Below, in pieces: positions 11,206-22,300 of a stretch of DNA of 64,000 nucleotides (position 1 is the first letter of the stretch; each line of letters opens with the position of its first letter). The notes beneath the pieces were generated by a model. That model ran no database searches. It had not been told where the DNA came from and worked only from the letters and a program-made list of their open reading frames with translations. Both the position numbers and the translations under genes were made by a program. Source of the DNA: Sphaerolaimus hirsutus (taxonomy: Eukaryota > Nematoda > Chromadorea > Monhysterida > Sphaerolaimidae); contig OZ038456.1 in assembly GCA_964036195.1 (NCBI GenBank), positions 2,976,001 to 3,040,000 on the forward strand. Reading direction: 5' to 3'.

Positions 11206-12016
11206 TATATGAAACATCACAACATATTTACTGTGACTTCGCTGACGCCTAACTATATTTGGCAAGTTACGGTTTAATAGTGTGTGTGGCCGCATGGCAG
11301 CGCACAGCGACACCAGCCCACCTGAAATTCCATTTTGCACCCTCTGTTATCTTCACAGTTCGGCGTGTTAAATCTGAGTTCAGCGTTCGAGATCATTTCA
11401 GCGCACCAAATCGTCCGAACTTTTCACTCGCTGAATTGACAAACCACCCAATTTCAATCGTACGGACGATTTGGAGTTCAGCACTTTTGGCGGTTCCGCG
11501 TTTTTAGTTCAGCGTGTGCCAAAAAAACGTTCGAACGCTGAACGTGCAAAGGCAGTGTGCGGTGCGCCGATATGTTGACACAAGGTCATATCTGGGAGCT
11601 TTTAAAAAAAACGTATTTTATTTTTTTTTAAACGTTGTTTTTTTTAAAAAACATCGAGTTAAAAAAACGTTTTTTTTTCCAACCCTAGCGACAAGTCCAT
11701 ATTTTTCCCATAAGGCAGCCTCGGCTTCCCCGGGAACAAAAAAAATTCTCGCGTGCAAGAAGTCGGCAAGTCCATTTCCCTCCCAAAAACAGTTTTGCTC
11801 TGACCGAATGGAAATTAATGGACACCCAATTTTTCACATAAAGGTTGAGAGCAGGGGCTGAAAATTTGACACTTTATTGTCAACATATGGAACTTAAACG
11901 AAATCATGAGAGAGGCAAATTGGACACGCACCACGGAATTTGGTTTGAAACTTAAAATGCGATTTACTCAAAATCACATTTTGTGGACTTGTCGACTTTT
12001 AGAATTAGACGCCTCA

Positions 12017-12661
12017 ATTATATCCCTGCTTCACGACTAGTGATGGAAAAGCGCCATAGCGCTAGCGCCAAAGCAAAAAGTGTTAAGGCGCTTGGCGCCG
12101 AAAGTCTGGCGTTTTTCCCATCGCTTCTCAAGATAAATCTCTCGGAAAAATTGATTTACCTTTGCATTTCTTGGTTATCCGCATTCCCACTTTGTGCAAC
12201 AAATGCCTCTGCCGCCTGCAGCGAGTGTGTAATAAATTAAAGCAGGCAAATAGGAACAGCTCTTGGCGCACTGATACTTTGAGGCTGGGCTTTAGTAGGG
12301 GGGTTCGGGGGGGGGGGGGGGGTTACCCCCTCCCAAATCCGCCAGCTATCTATCCTGGAGGCAAATTCGAGTTCACAAGTTCAACCCCCTGAAAATAATT
12401 TTTTCAGCTATCTATCCATCCGGGGCAGCGATTTGCTATCTATCCAACCCCCCAGAGTGTCATAAATTGGAACGGCCCCGCACCTGTACGCACAAACGCC
12501 CGGCGCGCACAAACGCCTGGCAAGCACAAAATTAAAGTCCGGTACGCACAAACGCCCGGTAAGCACAAAACTGTAGCTTTGTGCGTGCCAGGCGTTTGTG
12601 CGCGCCGGGCGTTTGTGCGTAGGAGGCCTGGCCCATTGGAACACCCCTGTATTTAACTAAA
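12017..12661. other. Repeat cluster: GCGCC MITE, hAT remnant, GCACAAACGCC palindrome
   Basis: 12038-12125 has TAGTGATGGAAAAGCGCC termini like the other GCGCC MITEs, but the 8-bp flanks do not match well. 12290-12460 is a fragment of the TAGATAGCTG element. 12475-12620 is a palindrome of GCGCACAAACGCC units (CGCACAAACGCCCGG mirrored by CCGGGCGTTTGTGCG). No gene is seen. Confidence 0.6.
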
Positions 12662-12724
12662 TCATAGATATTGATATTTTAGTACACATAAAAAATAGCA
12701 TAACAAGTGCAACGAACAACCCAC

Positions 12725-13121
12725 CCGCTGTCTCTTTATCATCCTGTGTATTTTCACACCCACCCCCAACAACAGCCCAGCAAGCAACAGGAAGAGAACG
12801 GAATACGCCGCGCACACGGCGGCCGATTCCCCCCAGGTAGCAGTCCCAGACCCTGTAAAATTCCCTGTAAAATGTAAAATGTCATGCACAGTGTCAAATG
12901 TCATGTAAATATCCCTGCAAAATGGCAACCGAGTTGCCATTTTGCGGGGCATTTTACATGACATTTGACACTTTGCATGACATTTTACAGGGCATTTTAC
13001 ATGGTCAAGGACTGGCACCTGTTATCGTTGTAATTGCGCGGAAATCTGCTGTCTATCACTAGTGATTCTGTTTCTGGTGGGGAGAATGGCGGAATATCGC
13101 GGCTCACGCCGACTGAGGGGA
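12725..13121 (-). CDS. Two exons of an unidentified single-pass membrane protein
   Basis: Exon A (13019-13121) follows a good acceptor (TATCCATTTCAG) and encodes a Pro/Ser-rich segment ending SRFPRNYNDN. Exon B (12725-12836) encodes about 17 hydrophobic residues (VLFLLLAGLLLGVGV) followed by KIHRMIKRQR, which is a transmembrane helix with a basic stop-transfer tail. I infer the C-terminal end of a type I membrane protein. A hairpin element fills the intron exactly, with GTGCC at the donor. The only in-frame junction at its far end is CTGCTAC/CTGGGG, so the intron would be GT-AC. The exon pairing is therefore an inference. Exon B ends at a GTGGGT donor or reads on into a short tail. I do not recognise the family. 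Confidence 0.45.
12837..13018 (-). mobile_element. Introner-like hairpin element, 182 bp (intron of membrane protein)
   Basis: Read on the minus strand it begins GTGCCAGTCC immediately after AACAG and ends GGTCTGGGACTGCTAC. The halves pair through GCAAAGTGTCAAATGTCATG modules around GGCAACTCGGTTGCC. Unlike other copies its 3' end has TAC where they have CAG, so no AG is available at the exon edge. Confidence 0.75.
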
Positions 13122-13719
13122 CTGAAATGGATAACAGTGTGATATTATCAAACCACTTTATGTTGTACATTATTGGATGACCCACCGCTCTCTGATCTTA
13201 GAGGATCATTTTGCCATACAAATTTTTGGAAAGATTATTTTACATACATAGCTATTTATGTATTGTATGGTTATGGTAAATCTGAAAGTGCATTATGCTA
13301 CTCAGTAAAGTTGACATTTTCAGAAAAGTATCACTGCAGGATCACAACCAACTTAACTTCTGACTTTGACACCAGTATCTATTAATACAATTTCAAAATG
13401 AACTGTAGAATGTTAAAAGTATGACGGCATTAACTAATATTGGCCAAAATATCAAATGATCAGTATTCATTATTCAAGAAGTCCTCGTGTAACTGCAAAA
13501 AGAAGATCATACATATCAGCACTCATAGGTTTGAGGTTGCAGCTACCATCTTTACTCTTTCTGATTTCTGATCAGATTTTTTAAAATGTTCCAAAAATAG
13601 GGTGTAGAGCAAGAACAAATTATATATGAAGTCATGCATAATGTATTGCTATGCGTAGTGTCATGACTGTGTTTCCACTGGTAGCATTATTTAAAAGTTA
13701 TGATTTCTGCCAAAAAATA
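13122..13719. other. Gene-free stretch
   Basis: AT-rich sequence without a supported exon or repeat boundary. Confidence 0.4.
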
Positions 13720-14411
13720 CAGGGGTGGGCATCTTCAGTTAACGCAGGAAAATCACAATAGCTCGAGCTACGGTTGAGCTATCATAATGAAATTGTAACA
13801 CAATTGAGTAGACTCCATAGGACACCTATTCTGAAGTTTGCAGCCCAAACGGCCACATTTTGGGTCAGTTGTGGAACACAGTTTTTAGTGTAATTTTGTG
13901 ACTTGGTGTCACCCATTGCTTGTTGTTCATCGAGTGAAAGTGTTTCAAAAAAGTTGTTTTTTAACTTCATATCACTCAACACAATCACTACAACTCTCAC
14001 TCGATATATCCACCATCCTTCTCCAATATCATATTCAAACGGTTCTCGAATGACAGGAGAGCTTTCACCCTGATCTCAGTGCTCAACTCTTCGAATGACT
14101 CCTTAATCACCTCAATCAACATGCCAACTGTGTCGAATGTTGTATTCTTGCTGTAGACAAGCTGCTTGACATGTCCCCATAGCCAGTGGTCACAGATGCT
14201 CAGATCCTGTGACTGTGCCAGCTATACTGGTCATGTTGCAATTAAAAGTTTGCATGCCATAACTCACCCAAAATGTGGCCATTTGGGCTGCAAACTTCAG
14301 AATAGGTGTCCTATGGAGTCCACTCTATTGTGTTAAAATTCCATTGTGATAGCTCAACCATAGCTCAAGCTATTGCGATTTTCTAGCGTTAACTGAAGAT
14401 GCCCACCCCTG
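13720..14411 (-). mobile_element. Tc1/mariner-type element with long TIRs and a transposase remnant
   Basis: CAGGGGTGGGCATCTTCAG at 13720 is inverted at the right end (CTGAAGATGCCCACCCCTG, ending 14411), and both sides have TA. The TIRs run about 150 bp. Between them the minus strand (about 14240-14000) reads DLSICDHWLWGHVK and then EVIKESFEELSTEIR, the C-terminal part of a DDE-type mariner/Tc1 transposase around its last catalytic block. The N-terminal two thirds are missing, so the element is internally deleted and inactive. Confidence 0.85.
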
Positions 14412-15822
14412 TACATTTTTATGTCAACTTGCATGTGAATGTGACTATAAATGAAATTGGACACAGGATAGTGCTCAAATTAGCTTAAAATGCAAAAAAA
14501 TGACATTGCCTGCAAAATAGCTCATTCTGTCATTCTTTTCATAGTTCATTATACTCATTACTAGCTTATGGGTTAACCCTGCTTGACACCCTGGTGTAAG
14601 TGTGGTCCACATACTGTGGAATATTTCAGAAAATGTCCAAAAGAATATCTTACAACCAACTGCAGTTTCTCCTGCCTATTCTTTTGACACATCTTCCATT
14701 TGGACATCTGCCCAAATAGCAGGGATCCTCTGCACAGCTTTCAACCATTTCATCCTCTCCATTGACACAATCCTTGACACCATCACAAACTTTGTCAGCT
14801 TCAATACAGTACAATACTGACCTGAGATGAAATACAATTTGCTTGACAGTTTTTCAGGTTGCCCTGATTCATTGTGATTCCATTTGAACCTTCAATTGGA
14901 AATTTTGTTGACAAAAATGTTCCAAAATGCATTATTGCTGAGATTTTGGTATTTCTTGTTTCCAAAACAGTGCAGTACAAATGCATTTGCTGTTTAATTT
15001 TTTAATTTTATTTAAACAACTGCATTGAAAATTCCATAAAAGTGTCACCAAAATTGATCACATCATTGAAAATTGATACAATGTGACTTTTTTTGGAAAA
15101 ACATGAAATTACAAAACACACACACACACACACAAATGCATTGGAACCAAATACAAATGGCAGGTCATGTGACTTGCCGAAACCACAAATTTGGACATCG
15201 AGAGAGTGGGCGGCCGGCACGCGCGTCACTTTATAACTTGTTTTGTTCACCAAATTGTATTTTCTAGATAGCACAACTTTATACACAACGAATCGGGCTG
15301 CCCGAAAAAAATTTTGGGAAAATTAAATTTCATACCAGGGAGGTGTCTGACTGCAATTGAACGCGTTCGCGTATGGACACGAAGGGAGATTCGGGAACAC
15401 GATTACATCCGTGTAATTCGCCGCCGGGGAGTCCAGATAAGCCATTCGATCATGTGACCATGCTCTTTTTTGTATTCAAAAGCGTTTGTCCAATTTTCTG
15501 ATTCATCGGCTACTTTCATTTTTGGCACTTTGCCAGCGTTGCGTGTGTTACTAGAAGATGTATTCCGCGCGACGGGACGCAATAATATTTACGTGATCGC
15601 AAAGGCGTTAGATTATTTTGCCTTAAACACGTGGTTTAACTCCCCTTCAAGAATCGATTCACTTTCAACTGTTTTTAACAAGGACTACTTTATGTCTACT
15701 TTGTTGAGAGCATAAGTTTAATCTTGGCTAAGTGTGAAGTTTGGAGCGCGGACGGGGCTAAAGTAGTTTAATAAAAGAAAAAAACTTTCCACTGCAGTTG
15801 GACTGTGAAATTCACACGAAAC
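14412..15822. other. Gene-free stretch
   Basis: I find a CA-dinucleotide run at 15116-15132 and otherwise unique AT-rich sequence. 15170-15800 is richer in GC and could be the upstream region of the exon at 15823, but no promoter motif is recognisable. Confidence 0.35.
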
Positions 15823-15941
15823 ATGACCGGAGCGGCTGATTTTCAAGCACTTCGCAAAAGTCACATTGTAGATCTGCGCAATAAAGCTTTGAAGATGCAC
15901 GATGTTTTCGCAAAAAATGCCCGGATAATGACTCTTCCGGA
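15823..15941 (+). CDS. Possible first coding exon, unknown protein
   Basis: An ATG in a plausible context (GAAACATGACC) opens MTGAADFQALRKSHIVDLRN and continues to NARIMTLPD, a charged, helix-like, non-repetitive sequence unlike the surrounding repeats. It runs straight into a GCGCC MITE at 15942. No clear GT donor precedes the MITE, and no continuing exon is found up to 19348. It may be a first exon cut by the MITE or simply chance. I do not recognise the family. Confidence 0.25.
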
Positions 15942-16144
15942 TAGTGATGGAAAAGCGCCAGAAAAAATAAGGGCGCCAGGCGCCAAGAGCGCCACGGGAA
16001 AGGGGCGCCATTGCGCCATTAAAAATCGTAGAGCCAGGCGCCAGGACGCCATGGAAAAAGGATGCCAAGCGTCAATGATGCCATGGCTCGGCGCCCTTTG
16101 GCGCCCTCAAATGGCGCCAGCGCCATGGCGCCATTCCATCACTA
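15942..16144. mobile_element. GCGCC MITE with TAGTGATGG termini
   Basis: TAGTGATGGAAAAGCGCC is mirrored by GGCGCCATTCCATCACTA. The flanking octamers (CTTCCGGA, CTCTCAGT) do not match, so the insertion is old or one flank has been rearranged. Confidence 0.7.
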
Positions 16145-16337
16145 CTCTCAGTGCGCCAGAGTCCAGTATTTGTGATTTCATTTGTTTGAATCACGGCTTG
16201 CCAATTTGGACATCGATTTCTCGAACAGTTCTTCCCGTTCGATTATTGAGTGGGTGAACATTGTTTTTGCCATTTTTGCAGATTTTTGCCGAAAAGCACA
16301 ATTCAAACAGTGTAAATGCCAATTCCAGTATGGCGCC

Positions 16338-16455
16338 TAGTGATGAAAAAAGCGCCAGGACTTAGGCGCCAAGCGGCATGGCGCTTTTCCAAACCCCAGC
16401 GCCAATGGCGCCCTAGCAAAATGGCGCCAAGCGCCATGGCGTTTTACCATCACTA
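16338..16455. mobile_element. GCGCC hAT-type MITE, 118 bp, 8-bp TSD
   Basis: TAGTGATGAAAAAAGCGCC opens it and CATCACTA closes it. The flanks ATGGCGCC (16330-16337) and GTGGCGCC (16456-16463) match at 7 of 8. The core is a GGCGCCATGGCGC palindrome. Confidence 0.85.
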
Positions 16456-16463
16456 GTGGCGCC

Positions 16464-19348
16464 ATTTATAACCGAAGCTGGGCGACACGTGTTGCCAAAT
16501 CCACTCCTCACTTTGAACACCTTGAACTTTTTAATTCGCTGCGGTCACACCCGCGGACGCGCCGCGTTTGACTCGACACTCGACGGAAAAACACTTCAGT
16601 TTCCAAGTTTTTGACCATGTTTGATTGAAGTGCGTGACATCCATGGGGTGGGCTAGGTGACAAAAAAGTCGGTAAATGTTTTAAAAATTAATTTTAATTT
16701 TTTTAATTTAAATGTTCGAAATTTGTCGACCAAAAGTTGGTAGTGCACCTGTCTGGCAATTGGAATATATTTACATAAAACTACATAATATTTGTCCTAT
16801 TTTATAAACCTATCATTCAAATAAAAGAAAACAGTACCCATTCGTGAAAATGTCATACTTCATCTTTTCTCCATGCACACGATAAATTTGAAAGTTATTT
16901 GTATGTTAGCAACGCTTTTATTTTCAAAAATACTAAATAAAAAATCAAAAAATTTAACAACTGTTGTCTGTCCAACTCGTTTGGCTACATCACAATTCTG
17001 CTATTGTTTGGCAAAATCTGTTTGCAAAATATGTTTTTCACTCTTCCGTGACCATGACAAGATAAATATTTGACAAAAGATAATTTTCATAAGTTGTAAA
17101 CAGATGAACTCCTGTTTAACGATTTCTGTCAGAATTTTGCATAAATTTTGAGTGACGATTTTGTAGGCTTGTGGGCGTTAATTACTCTGTGTTGTTTTTC
17201 TCTACCCTTTCATGGGTACAAAAGTTTGTGACACAAAGTGTGAAAAGTTTTTATTGAAGCGTAGTCGATTTCCGTGTACGTTCACTGATCAGACTTATCA
17301 GAACGTTAGAACGAAATGTTACCGTATTTTGATGAATAATGAATTGTGAAAAACTCAGTAGGTATATTAATCGTATCTGATACCATTATTTATGAGAAAA
17401 AAACAAGTTTCGGTTCTTTATTCAGATGGTATTTTGTAGATTTGATTGTAAATTGTGCGCCTATTTCAGTTTACACATTCACATATCTGACTCGATAGTA
17501 ACTGAAAGTGGCAGATCCGCTATTTAGTAAATAGCACGAATCGAATTAATTTTCCAATACCATAAAAAATGGTACTGATAAAGTGATGTAAAAAGCGCCA
17601 GTACTTTGTCGCCAAGCGCCAAAAACGCCATGGCGCTTTTCCAACCACGAGCGCCAAGCGCCAGGCATTTTGTCCCAGGCGCCGTGCAAAAATAGCGCCA
17701 AGCGTCAGAAGCGCCATGGCGCTTTCCATGGGCATGGCGCCAAGCGACAATGGCGCCAGAGCAAGATAGCGCCAAGCGCCATTTACATCACTATACGATA
17801 CCTCTGATAGGTAACCGATATCCTTGCCATATGTCCTTTTGTTTGTTTTTCCGCTTTAACCTTGATTGACATCACACAGATTGATACGTGTTTTCCCAGA
17901 TTATTTTCACCATTCCCTAACCCGCATAATTGTTTCAGTGCATTCACGTTGTTTTTTCTAATGTAGTGAAAATAGTTCAAAATGTTCAAATGTTGCCAGT
18001 GGTCGATCATGAAACATTTGAACTACTTTGACTTCAGGCGTCAACCGCCAAAAACTGAACACAATTTCAGTCGTTTATGCCACAATAGAACATCACAAAG
18101 CGTGTACTTTGCATCCAAATTTATCCAAAAAGTTGGTCGCTTTGCAAACAAAAAACCTATCCCCCCGTGTCCGAATCGCTAAAAAGTGTGCACATGCGTG
18201 ACCAAGTGCGAGTGCATGTGATCGAAACATTTTCTTCAATCAAAGAGAAACTTTTTCCTCATGTTTGCGCCCACTTTGTGAGATATTCGACGCCCTCACA
18301 ATCATTTTTCGCGCAAAAAATCTGGTTCCGCGTGCAGAACTGTTATTAAAAATTATTTGATAGTTTGGGCCACCGTGTAGCGTTTCGCGGTGCCCATCGA
18401 TTGTCAAAGTTTTATACACATACATACATATTTATACATAGGTTTATATTTATCTGTTGAAGTGTTGAAAAAATATGTGTCACACACCTTGAAATCGAAA
18501 TCATGTTCAATTTGTTAGAATAAATAAACAAGGCGTGAAATTCAACCGCTTCCCGATGCGGGTGCCCTACTTTTGAAATTATGTTCCGGTAAATATTCGC
18601 GTTAGACGCGCCGAAAATAGACGCATTATTTTTGCAATCCGCAGACATCAAATGCTACCGTAATCCATTTGAGCATTTGCAGCCGTTAACAAAAGGCAAT
18701 AGTTGTCGATAAAATGTGCACACAACTTATCTAAACTTGATTAATTAAAAGAGCACCATAATTATTTCTAAATTTCTAGATTTTACCACAAAAAATGAAG
18801 GAAAACATGAAGCGTCACAAGCCTGACTGATAGAGGGCAAATGAAGAGAAAGAAACAGCAGCTACCTTGGTGAGATCACTTCTATTTTTAATTTTAGTTC
18901 ACGTTCAATCTAGTGAGCAAAATGCATTAAAATTTAGGAAGATATTTTGTGCAATTTCGTGCAAATTCATGTCAATACAATGTCAACTGAATAGTGCAAA
19001 AAAATTTTTTAAAGCATCACACACACACACTTAACAGAAACAATGAAAATTAGGCAAGTGTCATGATGTAAAATTAGCTATGCTCTATCAGATAGGAAAG
19101 TTGAAATCATACAATTGACTCAAAATTAGTTGACACAAATTCAGTTGACATCCAGCGTGTGTGGCGCCATCAGTAAGACTGACGTGAGAAAGCCCTTCTA
19201 ACCTTATTGCGTGGGTGCCATTCTAAATTCGGGCATCTTTCGGCATTGCGGAGTGAGAGGGATCACGCCATCCAAAAAAATAACCGACCAACAAAATACC
19301 CCCAAAATGACCCCCCCCCCCAACCCCTCCCCCCAGACGCTATCCAGC
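16464..19348. other. Long gene-free stretch with one GCGCC MITE
   Basis: 17581-17793 is another GCGCC MITE (AAGTGATGTAAAAAGCGCC mirrored by GGCGCCATTTACATCACTA-type ends) without a convincing duplication. 19010-19165 resembles one half of the TAGTTGACA MITE (CACACACACACTTAACAG, then AGTTGACATCCAGCGTGTG). The rest is AT-rich without supported exons. Confidence 0.4.
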
Positions 19349-22300
19349 ATGCGGCCCCCTTGGCCCATTGCACCCGCCAGCCCCTTGGCGCTGCTGTTGA
19401 CCACGCTGGGTCTGAGCTGGGTGGCGAGCGCGCAGAGGATTTGTCCAAAGGGGTGGCTGTATGTTAGCCAGAAGTGCTGGATGTATGAGAATAGATTGAA
19501 TACTTGGGATGGAGCTAGGAGGTCGGTTATTGTGGAATGTGTGCACTGTGATAAGAGTACCTATTTTATTTTATTTTTCGTTAAAACAAACATTTTTGAG
19601 AAGTTATCCAAGGGGGAGTTATTAGAGGGAGGAGTTATTTTTTCATCAGAATTTTCAGTAAAATGCGCGCTCTGAAATCAATGTTGGTGAAATGTTTAAC
19701 AAAATACCGCAAATCCTTGAATAAGACCCCCCCTCAAATAACTCGCCCCTGTTGGCGAGGTGAGGAAAAAAATAACTCTATACGTAAAGTCGGCAGACGT
19801 ATCGCCCTACAAACATTTGCGTCAATCTCTCCAGTGGAGAGTGCATGACGGCATTAGGTATTGTGACGCAATATTTTAACGATTGGAATAGATCGGGTCA
19901 CGTATGAAAACTTGGCCCTTGTCCGAGTTACCAGTTGTGTATTATACAAATGAGAGTGAAAACTGAAAGTTAGCTAAAAATCGTTAAAATTTGCTTCGCT
20001 TTGCCAATTTCCACCTTCATAATTGCTATTTATGTTTATATACATGGTTATATGGCTATTGTGAGCCTATTTTATTCATATTAATAGCAGATTTCGAAAT
20101 TTTGGCAGGCTGCCAAGTTCTCTTCTGTTGGAACGGAGCCAACGAATGAAAAATAAAATCAAAACAAAAACGGTAGTTTGAACAGTAAAACGGTAGTTTG
20201 AACGGTCAAATTCTTTACGAGCAACATTGAAAATGTAGATAACTAGGGCGTAGCACGCACGGACGCAGCCAAACGTCCATTTTTCTTTTAATATGATTTT
20301 CTTTTTCAATTTCTAGCGTCCGCGTGGGACACAAGTTTTGTTGTTCGCACTATTCACGAGCGAATTCTAACTCTCCGATTTTGTAGGGTGAAATGTCCGC
20401 CGACTTTACATAAGTACATTACTTTTTGAAAAGTATATGTAAATGTATTTACCGCTTACTCGCGTACGCGTATTTTTCGAGTAAATGTACGTACATTTTA
20501 ACAACTCTGCTCGCAACCTCACAAATCATCACTTCCCCCAGACGCTGCCGTTCACTGGGCGGCGACCTGGCGTCAGTCCACTCAGATGACTCGAACCGCT
20601 TCCTATACTCGTTGATCCAAAAGTTCGGCCTGTCGCCCGAGTCGCCCAGGTCGGGTGTGCTGCGCTACGACGCGTTCGCCAGTTTGCTAGCGCACGAGCC
20701 CACTTTGCTGCACTCGCTTAGATTGGGTGGGTTTGTGGGTTGAACCCTACACACGCTAGTTGACAACGACACCAAATGTCAACTGGTTCCCATCCCAATT
20801 TGAAGCTTGCCGGCGAGCTGACGAGCGACGTTCAAATGCAATAATGTAGGTGTCGTTGTCAACTAGTGTGTGATGGTGAAAAGGGAGGCGGGTTAGGAAG
20901 GATTCATCGGGAATATTGTATTCTCGCCTGTGGATAATTTTTTCGTCCGGATTTTGACTGAGGATGAGTATGAAGTGTTTGTATGAGTGTTTTTCAGTAT
21001 GGATACCTATTTATGTTCTGGGGGCGGTCCCAACCCCTGTACATAAAGTGTAAAGTGAGGTGTCAAATGTAAAGACAAATGCAAAGTAAAGTGTCAAATG
21101 TTAAGTCAAATGCAAATGTGAATTGTCATGCAAAGTGGCAAATGTAAAGTAAAGTGTCAAATGTAAAGTCAAATGCAAATGTCAATTGTCATGCAAAGTG
21201 TCAAATGTAAAGTAAAGTGGCATATGTGTTTCCAAATCTTTTTTTGTATCCAAATATAATGTTTTTGTATCCAAATCTTTTTTCGACATTGTTATTGTAT
21301 ACAAAAACATAAGAGTCGGATACAAAAAAAATAAATTTGGATACACAATTGACACTACTTAACATTTGATATTTGACTTTGCATTTGACTTAACATTTGA
21401 CTCTTTACTTTACTGACACTTTGCAAGACAATAGACATTTTACTGTTTCTAGGAGTGCCCCCAGTGTGACGAACAAAAGTAAATGCCAACTATTGACGCA
21501 AAGTGCCAAACTGTCGCAGCGCAAGCGGCATCGACGACCGATCTGTCGTGCTTCGCCATGCGGCCCAGCTCCGCGCTGCTTGGCTTCGCCGAGGCGGTCT
21601 TGGAAGTCTCCGCGGTGGACGACTGTCTCAAAGAGTGTCTCAACTCAGTTGGGACTTATCAATTCAAGTGCAGATCGGTCATGTTTTATACGTTAGTTAC
21701 GTTATATTTACACATAAGAAAGTTACGTGACGTGACAAAACGTGACAAAAATGGGTGTCTACCGCTTATTAGCTTTTTGTCACTTTTTAACTTTGCAAGT
21801 CATTATCTTACCCTTTACAAGTTATCACTTGACAAAGTGCGCAAACGACAATCGCCACATTTTATCACTGCCAAATAGCACAAAGCACCTGTAACCAATG
21901 CACAGAAACACTGAAGAGTGCATCCTGAACTCTGAGTCGCGCACTACGCAACCAGAATTCTACACTACGGATACATTTGGAGAGCCAGTGGACTACTACG
22001 ACAACAACTGCGGAGATACAAGTCAGTCAGATGCCAGTCACACACCCTGTAAAGTGTAAATTGTCATGCTAAGTGTCAAACGTCATGTAAGATGCCATGT
22101 TTGCCAGTTTTGTGCTAATTTCGATTTGCATCAACGCGAGCACGATGCAGTTTTATCGGGACGGCATCTCAGAGCCTGTAAAATGCCCTGCAAAATGTCA
22201 TGCAAAGTGTCAAAGGTCATGGACAATGCCATGTTTTTCATTTGGCAGCGCATTTACACGTCTTTTGACACTTTGCCTAACATTTGACATTTTACAGAGC

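Larger units (their letters stand above)
6472..11568. mobile_element. 5.1-kb element with GGCGCACCGCACACTG termini
   Basis: GGCGCACCGCACACTG at 6472 is exactly inverted as CAGTGTGCGGTGCGCC ending at 11568. Subterminal CAGCGTTCGAACG motifs are mirrored too, giving an imperfect TIR of about 45 bp. The copy of the host element at about 32519 reads CTATATATGTTGAC without interruption, which dates this as an insertion with at most a 2-3 bp duplication. Both subterminal regions are rich in TTCGGACG/CGTCCGAA and TTCAGCG motifs. The interior is other transposons; I find no transposase. Confidence 0.75.
4296..11687. mobile_element. hAT-type element (family B), interrupted copy
   Basis: After removing two insertions (4358-6324 and 6472-11568), segments about 4296-4357, 6333-6471 and 11569-11687 align end to end with the intact family-B copy at 32024-32632. 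Both share GTGCCAAACTTTACCTGAAG, then ACTATAAGGCGATATACGAAC, and end in CCAACCCTA. The left terminus is lost or diverged in this copy. Confidence 0.75.
3986..12016. mobile_element. Outer 8-kb insertion with 33-bp inverted termini
   Basis: The left end (3986-4018) begins TGAGGCGTCCAATTC and continues AAAAGTCGACAAGTCCA. The right end (11984-12016) is its reverse complement with one mismatch in 33. Flanking bases are ATT on both sides, so the target duplication, if any, is short. Subterminal GTCGAC motifs recur inside both ends. It contains no transposase that I recognise. Much of its length is later insertions: a hAT copy, a GGAAAACGG element with a BEL/Pao fragment, and a 5.1-kb TIR element. 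Confidence 0.7.

Noticed and set aside
19010-19165. Possible upstream exon or promoter for the lectin/PAN/VWA gene
   Set aside because: The sequence matches half of a TAGTTGACA MITE; no initiator or core promoter can be argued.
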